Of a DNA stretch of 64,000 nucleotides, positions 1 through 13,100 are shown one piece after another. The stretch is from Tetrahymena thermophila SB210 (taxonomy: Eukaryota > Ciliophora > Oligohymenophorea > Hymenostomatida > Tetrahymenidae), in contig NW_002476212.1 of NCBI RefSeq assembly GCF_000189635.1, positions 806,001 to 870,000 on the forward strand, read 5' to 3'. The notes below the pieces were generated by a model. The model worked only from the letters and a program-made list of their open reading frames with translations. It was not told the origin of the DNA and searched no databases. Position 1 is the first letter of the stretch; the number at the start of each line of letters is the position of its first letter. The position numbers were made by a program, and so were the translations under genes.

Positions 1-644
1 ATGGTATTTCTGCAAGTCGTTTTGGTAATGTTAATCCAAATGCATTTGGAAATAATTTTAACTTAGAAGATTTCTTAAACAATCACCAACAATTAGCAGC
101 ATCAAATGCTTTCAATAATTTTGGTGATTTGAATGAAGCTAATAACATCAATAATAAGGCATCATTAGATTTTAGTAAACTTTTCAACAACAATGAATAC
201 CCACCTTTAGCTCTTCCCCATTCAACAACAAACTAGCCTTCTAGTCCAATTAGAAAAAAACAAAGAAACAACGTTACCAACATGTCTTTGAATGCAGCAA
301 ATGATGCTTAACAATTAACTTCAATTCTAAATAAAAGTGTAAATATGAATGATAGTTTGCATGGTTTTAATATGAATGGAAATGCAAATGCCAGTACTCT
401 TTATAATAATCCTCACCAATAAAATTCCTAATGGGAAGACTTCCATAAATTTATAAATGAGTAAAAGATAGAAGAATCTCTAAACAATACTCAAAGTAAC
501 ACAAATAACAGTACCAATTTGAATAATAATAGTAATAACAATCATAACATGGGTAATAACCATAACCAACATTTAATCGATGGTTGCAACGATGAATTTC
601 TTGCAAAAGATACAGTTAACAAACTAAACGAATCAATGATGTGA
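1..644 (+). CDS. 3' part of an Asn/Gln-rich protein, partial at left edge
   Basis: An open frame enters at the left edge (first full codon at base 3) and runs about 213 codons to the TGA at 642-644, with several in-frame TAA/TAG codons read as Gln. The protein is low-complexity, rich in Asn, Gln, Ser and His, with short more ordered stretches such as the segment around NEYPPLALPHSTT and the near-terminal segment DEFLAKDTVNKLNES. No catalytic or binding motif is visible. The upstream part is outside the window, so the family cannot be named. Such Asn-rich tails are common on Tetrahymena regulatory and RNA-binding proteins, but that is only a general tendency and not evidence of function here. 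The coding call rests on the long TGA-free frame and on its GC content, which is higher than in the flank. Confidence 0.75.
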
Positions 645-1757
645 GAAAGTAACCAATCAAATAAATAGCAATTTTAATATAAAAAAGCATTCAAAACGAA
701 AGCAAAAACAAGCAAGCAAACAAACAAACAAACAAACAAAGAAAAAACCAAATATTAATTATTGAAACAATTCAATATTTATTTTTATAATGGATATAAA
801 AAGCTGAAACATAAATTAATTACAAAGAAGAAAAAAATAATTAATTAATGAAATTCATAAAATCACTCACTAAAATGATTACCACAAAATAATTAAATAA
901 ATAAATAATTCATTTATCACTAATTATATATCTAATGTAATTTTCAAAATAGTTATATTTACCCTATCTATAAATAATACTAAAACAAAATGAATAATTA
1001 AAATAATAATCTATATATCTATTTACCTATATACCAACCAATTAATTGTTAAATCACAATTTTTTTATTCTATTAAATTTATACATAAAATGTTATATAT
1101 AAAAATCTTCGTTTTAGTTATATTTTTTGTTATTTTGTTTTGTGAAATTAATTTAAATAGTTAATCTAAATAAATCATTGATTTAATTTAATTATTCAAT
1201 AAATTATTTTTCAATTCATTTTATAACCCATATTCATTAGATATTTATATATTTAAAAATGATCATAGTTGGCAATATACTTATGATAAATAAGAAATAA
1301 ACATTATATCATCTATTGAATTATTAACAATAAACAATAGTACTGATAGCTTGTTAATTATATGTAAGATAAATTTAAATAAACAAAAAAAATTTTATAT
1401 TTTAACCATTAATTTTTAAAATTTTAATTATATTTATAGTAAACAAGCTTAATTTAATTTTGAAATTTTTAATAAATTAGTTTATTTTAAAATCAATCAA
1501 TAATCTTTAAACTTTAAATTATTTTTATGACTGAATTAAGCTGAAAAGTCTGCCAAACATAATTATTTGAATATAATTTCTTTTTAAAATAAATTAGCCT
1601 AAAACAGATAAAAAATAGGTTTACAAATAAATAAATAATATTATTTTAAAATAAATAGATTGTTGATAATATAAATATTGTTTTGCTCATATTTAAAAAT
1701 ATAAGTTTAGAATTTAATTAAAATTACATTTTATATAAAAGGGCAGTTTTATTATTT
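645..1757. other. Intergenic, convergent 3' regions; CAAA simple repeat
   Basis: AT-rich spacer between two genes that converge (plus-strand stop at 644, minus-strand stop at 1758). A short run of CAAA/CAAACAAA repeats lies at about 705-740, just after the stop, and is probably in the 3' UTR. I see no gene or RNA in the rest. Confidence 0.6.
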
Positions 1758-3562
<1,805 letters not shown>

Positions 3563-3851
3563 GGTTTCTTCTTTTGAGAAAAAATTTATTCACTCTGAAA
3601 TTAATTTACTACTTATTATCAAAAATTATATTAAATACAGAAATTGAAATTGAGAATTTACCACATCATATAAATTAATAAATCAGAAATGATGGACCAA
3701 TCAACAAAAATTGTTAAATAGTTATTACCTTTAACTTAACTTTGAAATGTTTGCTTTAAAGATAATTTTTTTATACAAAAAATTAGATTCTTAAAAATCA
3801 TTAATGAATTAATTTTTATAAAAAATGAAAATAATAATAGATATTATTTAA

Positions 3852-3981
3852 AAATGTCCTTATCTTGGTATCTTTTCACATATGAACATATGATAAGAGC
3901 CTAAGAGAAGTTTCACTATAGATAACGCAAGCATTAACAACATATGGAGATATAGTTAATGACTCTGTTACCCTTACCTAT
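3852..3981 (-). ncRNA. Candidate H/ACA-type small nucleolar RNA
   Basis: A GC-richer island in AT-rich spacer folds as two hairpins on the minus strand. Hairpin 1 has a lower stem GGTAAC/GTTATC, internal bulges and an upper stem CATTAAC/GTTAATG. Hairpin 2 has a lower stem CTTATC/GATAAG and a possible inner ATATG pairing. ACA sits at 3857-3855, three bases before a T run, as expected for an ACA box at the 3' end. The hinge (about 3890-3905) has no perfect ANANNA H box, which is the weak point. No open frame covers the island. The 5' end is set approximately from the start of the outer stem. The target uridine is unknown. It could instead be another structured pol III or snRNA-type transcript. 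Confidence 0.5.
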
Positions 3982-4024
3982 TTATTAAATACACAACCTT
4001 ATATTTATTAATTAATAATATCAT

Positions 4025-4045
4025 TAAATTATGGGTTTACTTAAT
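4025..4045 (-). promoter_or_regulatory. snRNA-type upstream sequence element for the small RNA
   Basis: On the minus strand the sequence AACCCATAA lies about 50-57 bases upstream of the inferred 5' end of the candidate small RNA. From memory, Tetrahymena U-snRNA genes share an element close to GACCCATAA at about -55, and this differs by one base. A TATA-like stretch (TATTTAATAAATA) follows nearer the start. The match supports the RNA call but is short. Confidence 0.45.
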
Positions 4046-4178
4046 TTGAATAATTAATTTATTAAACTAAAATGACAAAAAATAAATAAAAAATTTAATT
4101 AACAAAGAATATTTTAATTTCAAGTTTTTTATTTAATTAATTAATAATTAATTTAATTTTGTTTGATCAAATTAATAA

Positions 4179-7100
4179 TCAAATATAAAGCTTAGATTTA
4201 TTATTATAAATAAATCTATTATATTCGTTGGTCTTAGAAGGCATTGTCGCTATCCATTTATATTTCTCTGCTCTATTTATTTCAATATTAAAATTAAATA
4301 CATTTACTTTATTAATTAATTATTTACTTTAATCCAATAGAAATATTAGCTTAGGTATCTTCAAGTTCATCAAATATTTCTTCCTATTAAACTTACTTTA
4401 ATTTAGCTAATTCTTCATCATCTTCCTCTATCTGTTTTAAAAACTAAGCAACATTTTCTACATTTTTCTCCTATTAAAAAAAAAATAATTTATAGAGGTT
4501 ACTAAATTGGTAAGTTAAATATTTAGAAAATAAATTATTACCTTAGGGTTCTTTTTTTACTTTTCATTTTTATTTTATTATGCTTTTATTTAAGAATCTA
4601 TTATATATTCTTCATCATCACTTAAATGATCTTCATAGTCAGGTTATCCCTTGAAAATAGATAAACCATAATCAACCTCCTTTATGTTACCACAATCTAT
4701 GCATTTATTTATTTATTTAGTAAAAAATAAAAATAAACTTTAAAATAGCAATCAGTTTTTAAATTACCTGAAGGAATTTACAATTTATTTCTGAAATATG
4801 AATATAACTCAACTTATAAGTGCTTTGTTATATGTGATGAATTAAGTCCAGGAATCTTAGAGAGATAGTCATGTTCAATGACTTCATTTTAGTAACCTGT
4901 GGATGCTTAGGTAGAAATATTTGTTTCTCCACTTATAGTAACTTCTGACTCATTCGGGTCTAGCTCATCTTGTAAAGAAAAGGGTGAAGGATTTAAATAA
5001 AAGTCTGGATCTATTTCAGTAATTGGAATCATTTTATCATAAGTTCTCAGTGTGCTATGGGGTAATAATAAAGAATAAGGTGGTATGTCAAATTTATATG
5101 TAAATGTTTTTGGCATATTTTTCTCTTTTTTATCTTCTATTTTGTCATGATTTCCTATTCTTCCTTTTGTTGAGTATTCTTCTTCTGCTCCTGTTCGATA
5201 GACACGCTATTCTTCAATAGGAGGATAATGAATCAAAGGAGGAACTTCCCAATCTATAATAACCAAAGTGAAATAATTTTTTGGATTTAAATATTAAAGT
5301 TAAAAAAAATTAAAAAATAAATATATCTTATAGAATATTACTCCTATATTGCATAACTTCAGAATCACATTAACTAATTATTTCTATAGGAGCATAATCA
5401 TCAAAACCTGTCCTTGGATTAACTTCATATTTAAAACTTGAAAATGTGTTGTAGCTTTCATACTATATAGGATAAAATGTCCTAGCCACGTTATGCTCTT
5501 CAAATTCAAATTAAAAGTTTCCCTTTCCTCCTGATTTTTTATTGAAATTTGTGTATTCTACTTTCTACCAATCTTCGATAACTAATTTTCTGACATACTC
5601 TTTTAAATCAGCTCGATGTTCTTTTCTGCCCAAGTAATTAGTGGATTTTATATGCTTTTCTTTTTCTTCAAATTAAATTCTGGCCAATTTTAGAGATTCA
5701 CTTTAATTAATTTATTTAAACATATCAAAAAAAAAGAAAATTCATAATTTTCAAATTACCTGTAAGCTCCTTCTACTGACAATAACTAAAATTGTAAATC
5801 TCTTTCTTTCTACTCTATTCTATAGTTTAAAAGATAAATTAGTTAGTTAATCTTTCTTAAATATTATTGAATAAATACGTAGCATCTTTTGGTAAGTTTT
5901 TAGTTGTTTCTATTTCTAATTTTACTTTATTTTTTTCTTACCTAAAAAATAATAAAATAAATTTATTTCATTTTTTAAATATCCATTAAATAAATTAAGA
6001 ATTACTAATATGTTTCGTTTAAGATTTTAGCTTACTCATGATATTACTTTTTTGCTTTCTCTATCTCAATAGATTATTGCTCTTTACTAAAATTTGATTA
6101 TTAAATAAGTTAATAATATTAAATAAATTAATAAAAAAATTTACTTGAATTTATATTTTATGTTTTTGACAAGATCTGAAATGGCATTACAGTTATCTTT
6201 TAGTCTTGTCATAAGAATAAGCTTTGCTACATAACTAAGTAACCTCTTTAGTACTATGTTTTTTCTTTTCTCTTTATCATTTTTACTTAAATCCCATTTA
6301 CAATCGAAGTTTGGAACAATCTATTCTATGATTGGAGCATCTTTATTTAATTCTAAATCAAATCTAGTTCATTTATAAAACATGTTTTTATTTGCTTATA
6401 TTAGTTAATGTAATTAATACCTCTTAATACCTTTTTATTCTAATTCATTTCTTTTCTTATTAAGGAAATCAACTCTTTACTCTCTAACTTAATTCACTTC
6501 TACTTTAGTTATATTTTTATCACCAATGCAAGAAAAAAATTTAAGAGATTTTTTCTCGTCTTAGTTGCTGATTCTAGAAAACCTTTCTAGAAAAATATTT
6601 TCAAATTAAGCACGATTGCTTGAATCAGCTTAAATCTTTGCTTTCATAATTACTTTAAACATTTTGGTTCCATCATGTTTTTTATCTTCTGACTAATATT
6701 TAAGTACTTAAGTAAATATGAATCTTTATCATAAATTATTTTACTAAATCTGAATATAAGTCTGATTTCTTTTTGAATAAGTTAGTAACTCTCTTAATCA
6801 TTTGTTTCTTTCCATCATCTAAATCAAAGAAATTTTTTGGCATCAAAGTCCTAGATAGCTACAAATGGCTACTTTAATGCAAAGATTGGTTATCATCATC
6901 ATCACTCCTCTATGAGATTGCAAGTGGATTTTAAATTTAACTCTAATCATTTAATGTTGACAAAGGCAATATGGAATTATTCTATTTCTATGTACTGACC
7001 ATTAGTGGTACCTTTTCTTTGGTAGATCTTAGATTATCCAAACTAGGAATTTTTTATTATTTTTCTTCTTTTTCACCAACAGAAATCATAGATTCTTCAG

Positions 7101-8503
7101 GGGTTCTATCTTTTTATGAAGAGAGCAGATTCTCCTTTAACCCATCTTTATCATTATTTTTATTGTAAATAAGATTTCTTCCCACTTTTACACATTATCC
7201 TTTGACTGTAATTTTAAGAGGTTCAAAATCAAATTAAGAGGTTCTAAGCTTTAATAATAAAATAATATATTTATTCTTTTATACCATAGAGGGATTTATA
7301 AATTAAATGAAAGAATAAATCATTTAATAACCTCGTATTTTGCTACATACTCATCATCATCTTTTTCATCTTTTAAATTTTTTTCATCTCTATCTTCTCT
7401 AATTATTTTATTTTCATTAGCTATTTTTTATGGTGTAAACCAAACTTCTATATCAATATAACCATTTCCAGGAATAGTTCCTTTTGTAGGATAAATATTT
7501 ATGCATTCGTTTTATTCAAGCATAAAAAACTCAAATGAGAAATTCAAAGGTATTTTGCATCTGATTGGAATTCTCTATTTTAATTATTAATTTAAAAAAT
7601 TATTTAAGTTGCTTATTATTATATTAGCATTTTTAAATTTAAGTAGAATAAATATATGCTGCAAAATATTCATTAAAAATTAAAGTTTTCATAAGTATCA
7701 AAGCATTAATTCTAATATAAAAAACAATAAATATTTAATACCTAAATTTCTTTTTCATTCAAATAGACTTTTCCAAAGTTAATTACACGAGGAAATATTT
7801 CTTAAATATTATCCCTATCTATGACAGGATAAGCATGAATAGGAAGTATAACAATATCTTAATCTATGTTGATTCTTGCTTCATCATAATAAATTCTATG
7901 CTTGTAAAAATAATTTAATTATTTATCTTACTTAGAATATGATATTATAATGAATATAGAAGCCGATTTAAAATGAATTAAAATATTTGCTGAAGGAATA
8001 CTTCAAGTTTGTTTTAAGAAGAATAAAGAATTACTTATATTAAGTAGGCCTAAAATATATAAATAAATCATCAGATGATCGAGGAAGTAGTAATCCTCTT
8101 TTGTTAATTTTTGTTTAAAAAAATTAATTGTTGAAGGGTAGAACATGTATTCTAACTGGATCAACTGTTTTATTTTATAATTTGATTCTAACAATATTAA
8201 GTTTATTTATTTCGTATCCTGCAAACTTGGCTACAGAGGGAGTCATAATTATTTTATCATTTTAAATAGGTTCTTTTTCTATTTCTGTTAAAAAAATAAC
8301 AATTTTAAATATTAAGACATTGCAATAATTGGCAAATATAATATTATGTATGATTGATCTCAGAGAGCACATAAATTTATTTTAAGTAAATTTTATAATA
8401 GAATGGATGATATCAATTTACTTAGATTTTGGACAGAATTAGTTAATGGATTTTTAGGTTTTCTAACAATAAAATTAGCAGCGGATGCATTTGAACTAAG
8501 CAT
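4179..8503 (-). CDS. CFAP221: CFAP221 / Pcdp1, ciliary central-pair C1d protein
   Basis: Starts at ATG 8503 (MLSSNASAANFIVRKPK) and is split by about ten short introns. The N-terminal third matches the conserved block of CFAP221: a segment like TPSVAKFAGYEINK followed by LPIHAYPVIDRDN and CKIPLNFSFEFFM, then YPTKGTIPGNGYIDIEVWFT. This is the ASH/MSP-type beta-sandwich region expected in this family. Later exons are charged and helical, with acidic stretches. CFAP221 sits with CFAP46, CFAP54, CFAP74 and calmodulin on the C1d projection of the ciliary central pair and affects waveform and beating. The last exon is inferred: a 55-base intron (4273-4327) would join to 4272-4179, ending in a GC-richer segment (IATMPSKTNEYNRFIYNN) and TGA at 4179. 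If that intron is not used, the frame ends at 4282. Inner exon borders were not all fixed. Confidence 0.87.
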
Positions 8504-10175
8504 ATTTGAAATAAAATGATTAAAAAACTTTAAAATATGGAGTTGAATATTAATTAAAATTATTGATATATAATATTTATTAAATCATTAATTAAGTAAG
8601 TAAGTAATTAATTATTTACTACTTGTTATAACTTCTTAGCCAGTCTTTAAATTTAATTTTTTTATATGACATAAAATATCAAAAAATAATTGTAAATATT
8701 TTATATTTATTTATTAATTAATGGTCTAAGCATTTTGCTTTCTAATTAAAATATTTTGCAACTTAAAGTAGCATTAAAATAACGAAAGATTTTTCTTGTT
8801 TTAATTTAAAAAACTAATTAATTTTTTTATTAAATTGTATGTTTAGCGGATAATACTTAGATTTTTATTGAAATTTCTTTCAAAAAGTATTCATAAGTAT
8901 AATTAAAGTTTAGATCTGATCAATCAAAGCATCAATAAATGTAATATATAGATAAACATTATTTTATTACTATTGAAATTGTTTTTAGTAAATAAACATA
9001 CAATTTTGATTCTGTGCAAGAAAGATCCTAATACTTTTGAAAATATTTTAAATGTTTTAAATTAAACTCTGAAAATTTATTTAATCATATATAAAATTTA
9101 AAATATTTTTTATCATATAAATATAATTTTAACTGAAAATAAAAAAAGAAGCAATTTATCATAAAAACAGGAGTTTTAAATGAATTATTATAAAAAAATA
9201 AATGTAATAAATAAACAAATAATTTGATTTTTGAATTAACATAAAGATGATATTTAATTTTGTCATTTTAATTTACATTAAGTTAAAAAAAATAATTATT
9301 TATTTATTTATTGATTTGATAAAAAATAAAAAATATTTTCAAATTAAAATATAATTTTAACAGAAAAAAATAAATGTGAATTAAATTTATTATTAACAAA
9401 TGGTAATATTTATTTATTTATTTGAGAAGCGATTTCCAGCAAAAAAATTGGAGTTTTAAAATTAATAATTACATTAGACTATTTATAGATAATAAAGAAG
9501 GATTATCAATTTTCAAATTAACACTACCTTAAGATTGAACTTAATTAATAATGAAAAAATTTGAATAAGTAAGATACTAAATAAGTAATGTATATACTAT
9601 TTTAAGATTAAAAAAATATATAATTAAATAGGTATTGATTGAAAAAGCTTTGAAAAATTAATTGGCCTTTAAAATGACAAAGTTGTTCATGCTTTCATTG
9701 ATAATTGAGGGAAATGTTATTTATTTTTATTTTTTTGTTATTCATTTGATAGTTGTTTAATATCTTGGTCTAAGATGTATTAAATAAAAATTTTTCCATA
9801 AATTAATTGATTATTATCAGCATAGTTAAAAATTAATTAACTATCTATCTATTTATCTATCTATCTATCAATCTGCTTGGAAGATAAAGTGAAATTTAAA
9901 AGAAAAAGTTTAGAAATTCAAAAAGAAAAATAATTGATAGATATAAACTAAAGATAAAGAAAAATCAATCAATCTCAGTAAAAAAAATTCCTGTCAGAAT
10001 TGTTAAATAAAATAAAAGCGCGAGTTAACAGTTTAGATAAAGGGGCAAATTAAATAAAGCAAAAATTATTTTTTAAAGAATTAGTGTGTCTTTTGCAATA
10101 AAAACAAGCAGATTTATTGTAACAAACTTCAACAGTAGAGAATAACAAAATTAAGCTAGAATTTGAGAAGATAAT
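8504..10175. other. Divergent intergenic region with CTAT tetranucleotide repeat
   Basis: AT-rich spacer between the divergent starts of CFAP221 (-) and the CLASP gene (+); it must hold both promoters. A (CTAT)n run with interruptions lies at about 9840-9872. Several TTAT/TTTA repeats occur near 9295-9425. No gene seen. Confidence 0.6.
9840..9872. repeat. (CTAT)n tetranucleotide repeat
   Basis: Imperfect CTAT repeat ending in CAATCTG, in the divergent spacer between CFAP221 and CLASP. Similar short runs occur near 30588 and 48308. Probably simple slippage sequence with no assigned role. Confidence 0.8.
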
Positions 10176-13100
10176 ATGGGGAGTAATAAAGATGATATCA
10201 AGCCCATCAATTTGAAAACAGAAAAAGAAATAACAGTAGAATTTCAAAAGATCTCTTCAGTTCTTGAGAATCCAAGTAAATTTATGCTTATTTTAAAAAA
10301 ATGAAAGTTATGAAAGCAATTTATATGGCATACATTCACTAAATATATGGATTTTTACTTGTAAGCTAAACTTACATTTAATTATACTGACCTAATGAAT
10401 TAAATTATAAAACAGCAAATCAAATCAATAAATATTTAAAATATGGCTAAATTCTTTTAAAATTTGGTTTTAAATTAAGTTTAAATTACCAAAAATGCAA
10501 ACAATATCATTGTTGATAATTTTAATAATTAGATGCTGACTGGAACAAAAGATTAGAAGCCCTTAAGACGCTTTAAGGAATGGTAGTAGGAAATACATGG
10601 ACTCATGAAGTCTTTATGCCAAATTACTAAAAGCTATACAATTATATAAATTATTAGGTAATTATTTTATTTTTGATGATGAAGCTTATTGAAAGTTTAT
10701 AGATTTTTTTTTATGCTTGTCATTTAAGTATGGAGAATTCTGCAATAAATATTTATATTTGAATGAAATAAAAATTATATAATTTATATATACTTATTAA
10801 TTTTAAAAGCTCAAAGACCTACGTTCAGCAGTATAAAAGGAAGCTTGTAAGTTACTATCAATAAGTGCCGAAAAAATGCAAAAATCATTTGAAGTAATAA
10901 ATATTTACATTTGTTTAAAAAAGATCAAGATACATATTTTTTGCATGCGCAGTAAACAAGTATTTATAAATAAAAGCAAAAACATTTTTTTAAATACTAG
11001 CATATGTAAAGCAAACAAGAACAGTTAAAAAAAGTTAAAAAATTTGTTTATAAAGCTACAAGCTATATTTTGAAAATGCTTGTTCTACTTATTTATGCAT
11101 GCATGCAAGCCAAATATAATATTTTATATGACTTGGTTTTCTAGAATTTGTTGAAATAAATGACATTTGTAATTTAGTTAAATTTTTTATAAAATTCTAC
11201 AGTTTATTTGAAATATCAAAAATATTCAAAAAATCAAATATATAACTATCTGTTAAAAATCTTCATTTTTCAAAAAATTTTTAATTAAATCTCATAAATT
11301 AATTTCGAAAAATGTTACATAAATTATTTTTAATTTTTTTTTTGTATGATTTTAATAATTTTATGATTGGTTAACATGAAAGTTTATTTCTAATTAACCT
11401 TCATATTTATAAGTTTTTTAACTAAGAAATTCTTTTCTTTTACATTAAATACATTTTTATTTTAAGCTGATTATTTTATTTTAAAAATAGTCTATTGCTA
11501 TTAAATATGTATCAAAAGAGAGTTTACTTAATATTATAAACTCTGGTAATAAAACTCTCTGTGAAAATGCCCATTATTGTATATAAAGTATTATTGAATA
11601 TTGCCCAAGCTCATCGTTTATGCCTCAGCTACTAGAAGAATGCTCTTCAAAAAGTTAGTAAGTGAGATCTCGAGTATCTTAATACCTTGTTTAGATTTTA
11701 CCAGAATTAAATTAAGCTCAATTAGATAGATTCTTACCACAATTAGATTCATCAATTAGCAAGGGAGTTCAGGATGCCAACCCAGAAGTTAGGTTGAATT
11801 TTCGTTAGGTATTTGGAATATATTACAGTCTCTATCCTTAGAAAGCCGAGAGAATCTTAGCTAACCAAGATACTTCAATAAAAAAATTACTATAAGAAGA
11901 AATAAGCAACTTTGATAATCATTAAAGCACAGCTAATACTTCAAATAATCGACTATTACAATAAAAATCTATGGATGCAAACATTGGAAACTACTTAACT
12001 ACTTCAAACAATACTAGTCACACTCAAAAACTTTAGCAAAGCGTTTCTATGGGCAATGACGATAACCACTTTGTATTTGCTACATCTTCTTCTTCATTAC
12101 AATAAAATAACTTAACTGTTTCATCTCTTGCAGTCGGTCCTACTTCACGTAATTTAAATAAGACTCCAACTGCTTAGCAAAAGGCAAATAATATCGTAGC
12201 TCCGAGTAATCAATAAGCAGGCATGAGTGCAAGTACATCAAACAATAATCTAAATAAAAGTAGAAATGGATCTAATCACCACCTTTCATAAGAAAGAGGT
12301 ATAGTAAATAATCTTAAACAAGTATCTGACTAAATGGTATTCTAATCAAACAACAAAGAAAAACCTTCTAATGGAAACAGCAGAGTTAGTCCATTAAGGG
12401 GAGGTAAATTATAAAAAAAGAGAAAATTAATTTCTTTTTTTTTTGTTTGATTTTAGTAAATAAATCACATATTTTTTCAATGATGACTGTTTTTTTATTC
12501 ATTAATTAAGTTAGTTTTTTTTTTAAATTAGGAAATAGAACTGATACAGTTTCACCAATTAAGGGAAATAATTCTACATTAGTTTCTCGTTCTATAGGTA
12601 ATGCAGATACTTCTAAACCTCCTGTCTAAACCTAGTTCAATAAAAATACTTCGTAAGGATAAAGTTATGCCTCTTCAAATTTTGTTAATCCTGCAAGTGA
12701 ATAAGCTAATTACACAATTGATTTAAACAAACAAAAGAAAAATTTAAATTCTTAATAATCTGGTAATGCAACTAGTAACTTGAGATAAAATAATCATCAG
12801 CTAGGATAAAATGATAACTCAGCTTCATCATTTGGTAACAATTCAAAGATATAAAACTATGATGCCACTGATGCAGATGCATCAAGTACCTCAAGAAAAG
12901 TCAATGCTTATAGATCATAAGATCCTAAAAAAAATTAGTATAATGATAACTAAACTTAATAATAAATGTAAGGCTCTAGGATAAACAGTAGTTTAACAAG
13001 ACCTCCAACCTAAGCTCTATAAAAAAAACCTATTTATTAGAAACGCAATTCTTTGACCGAAGAAAATCAAAATTCATAAGATAGCAGTTAAGATGGTGAA

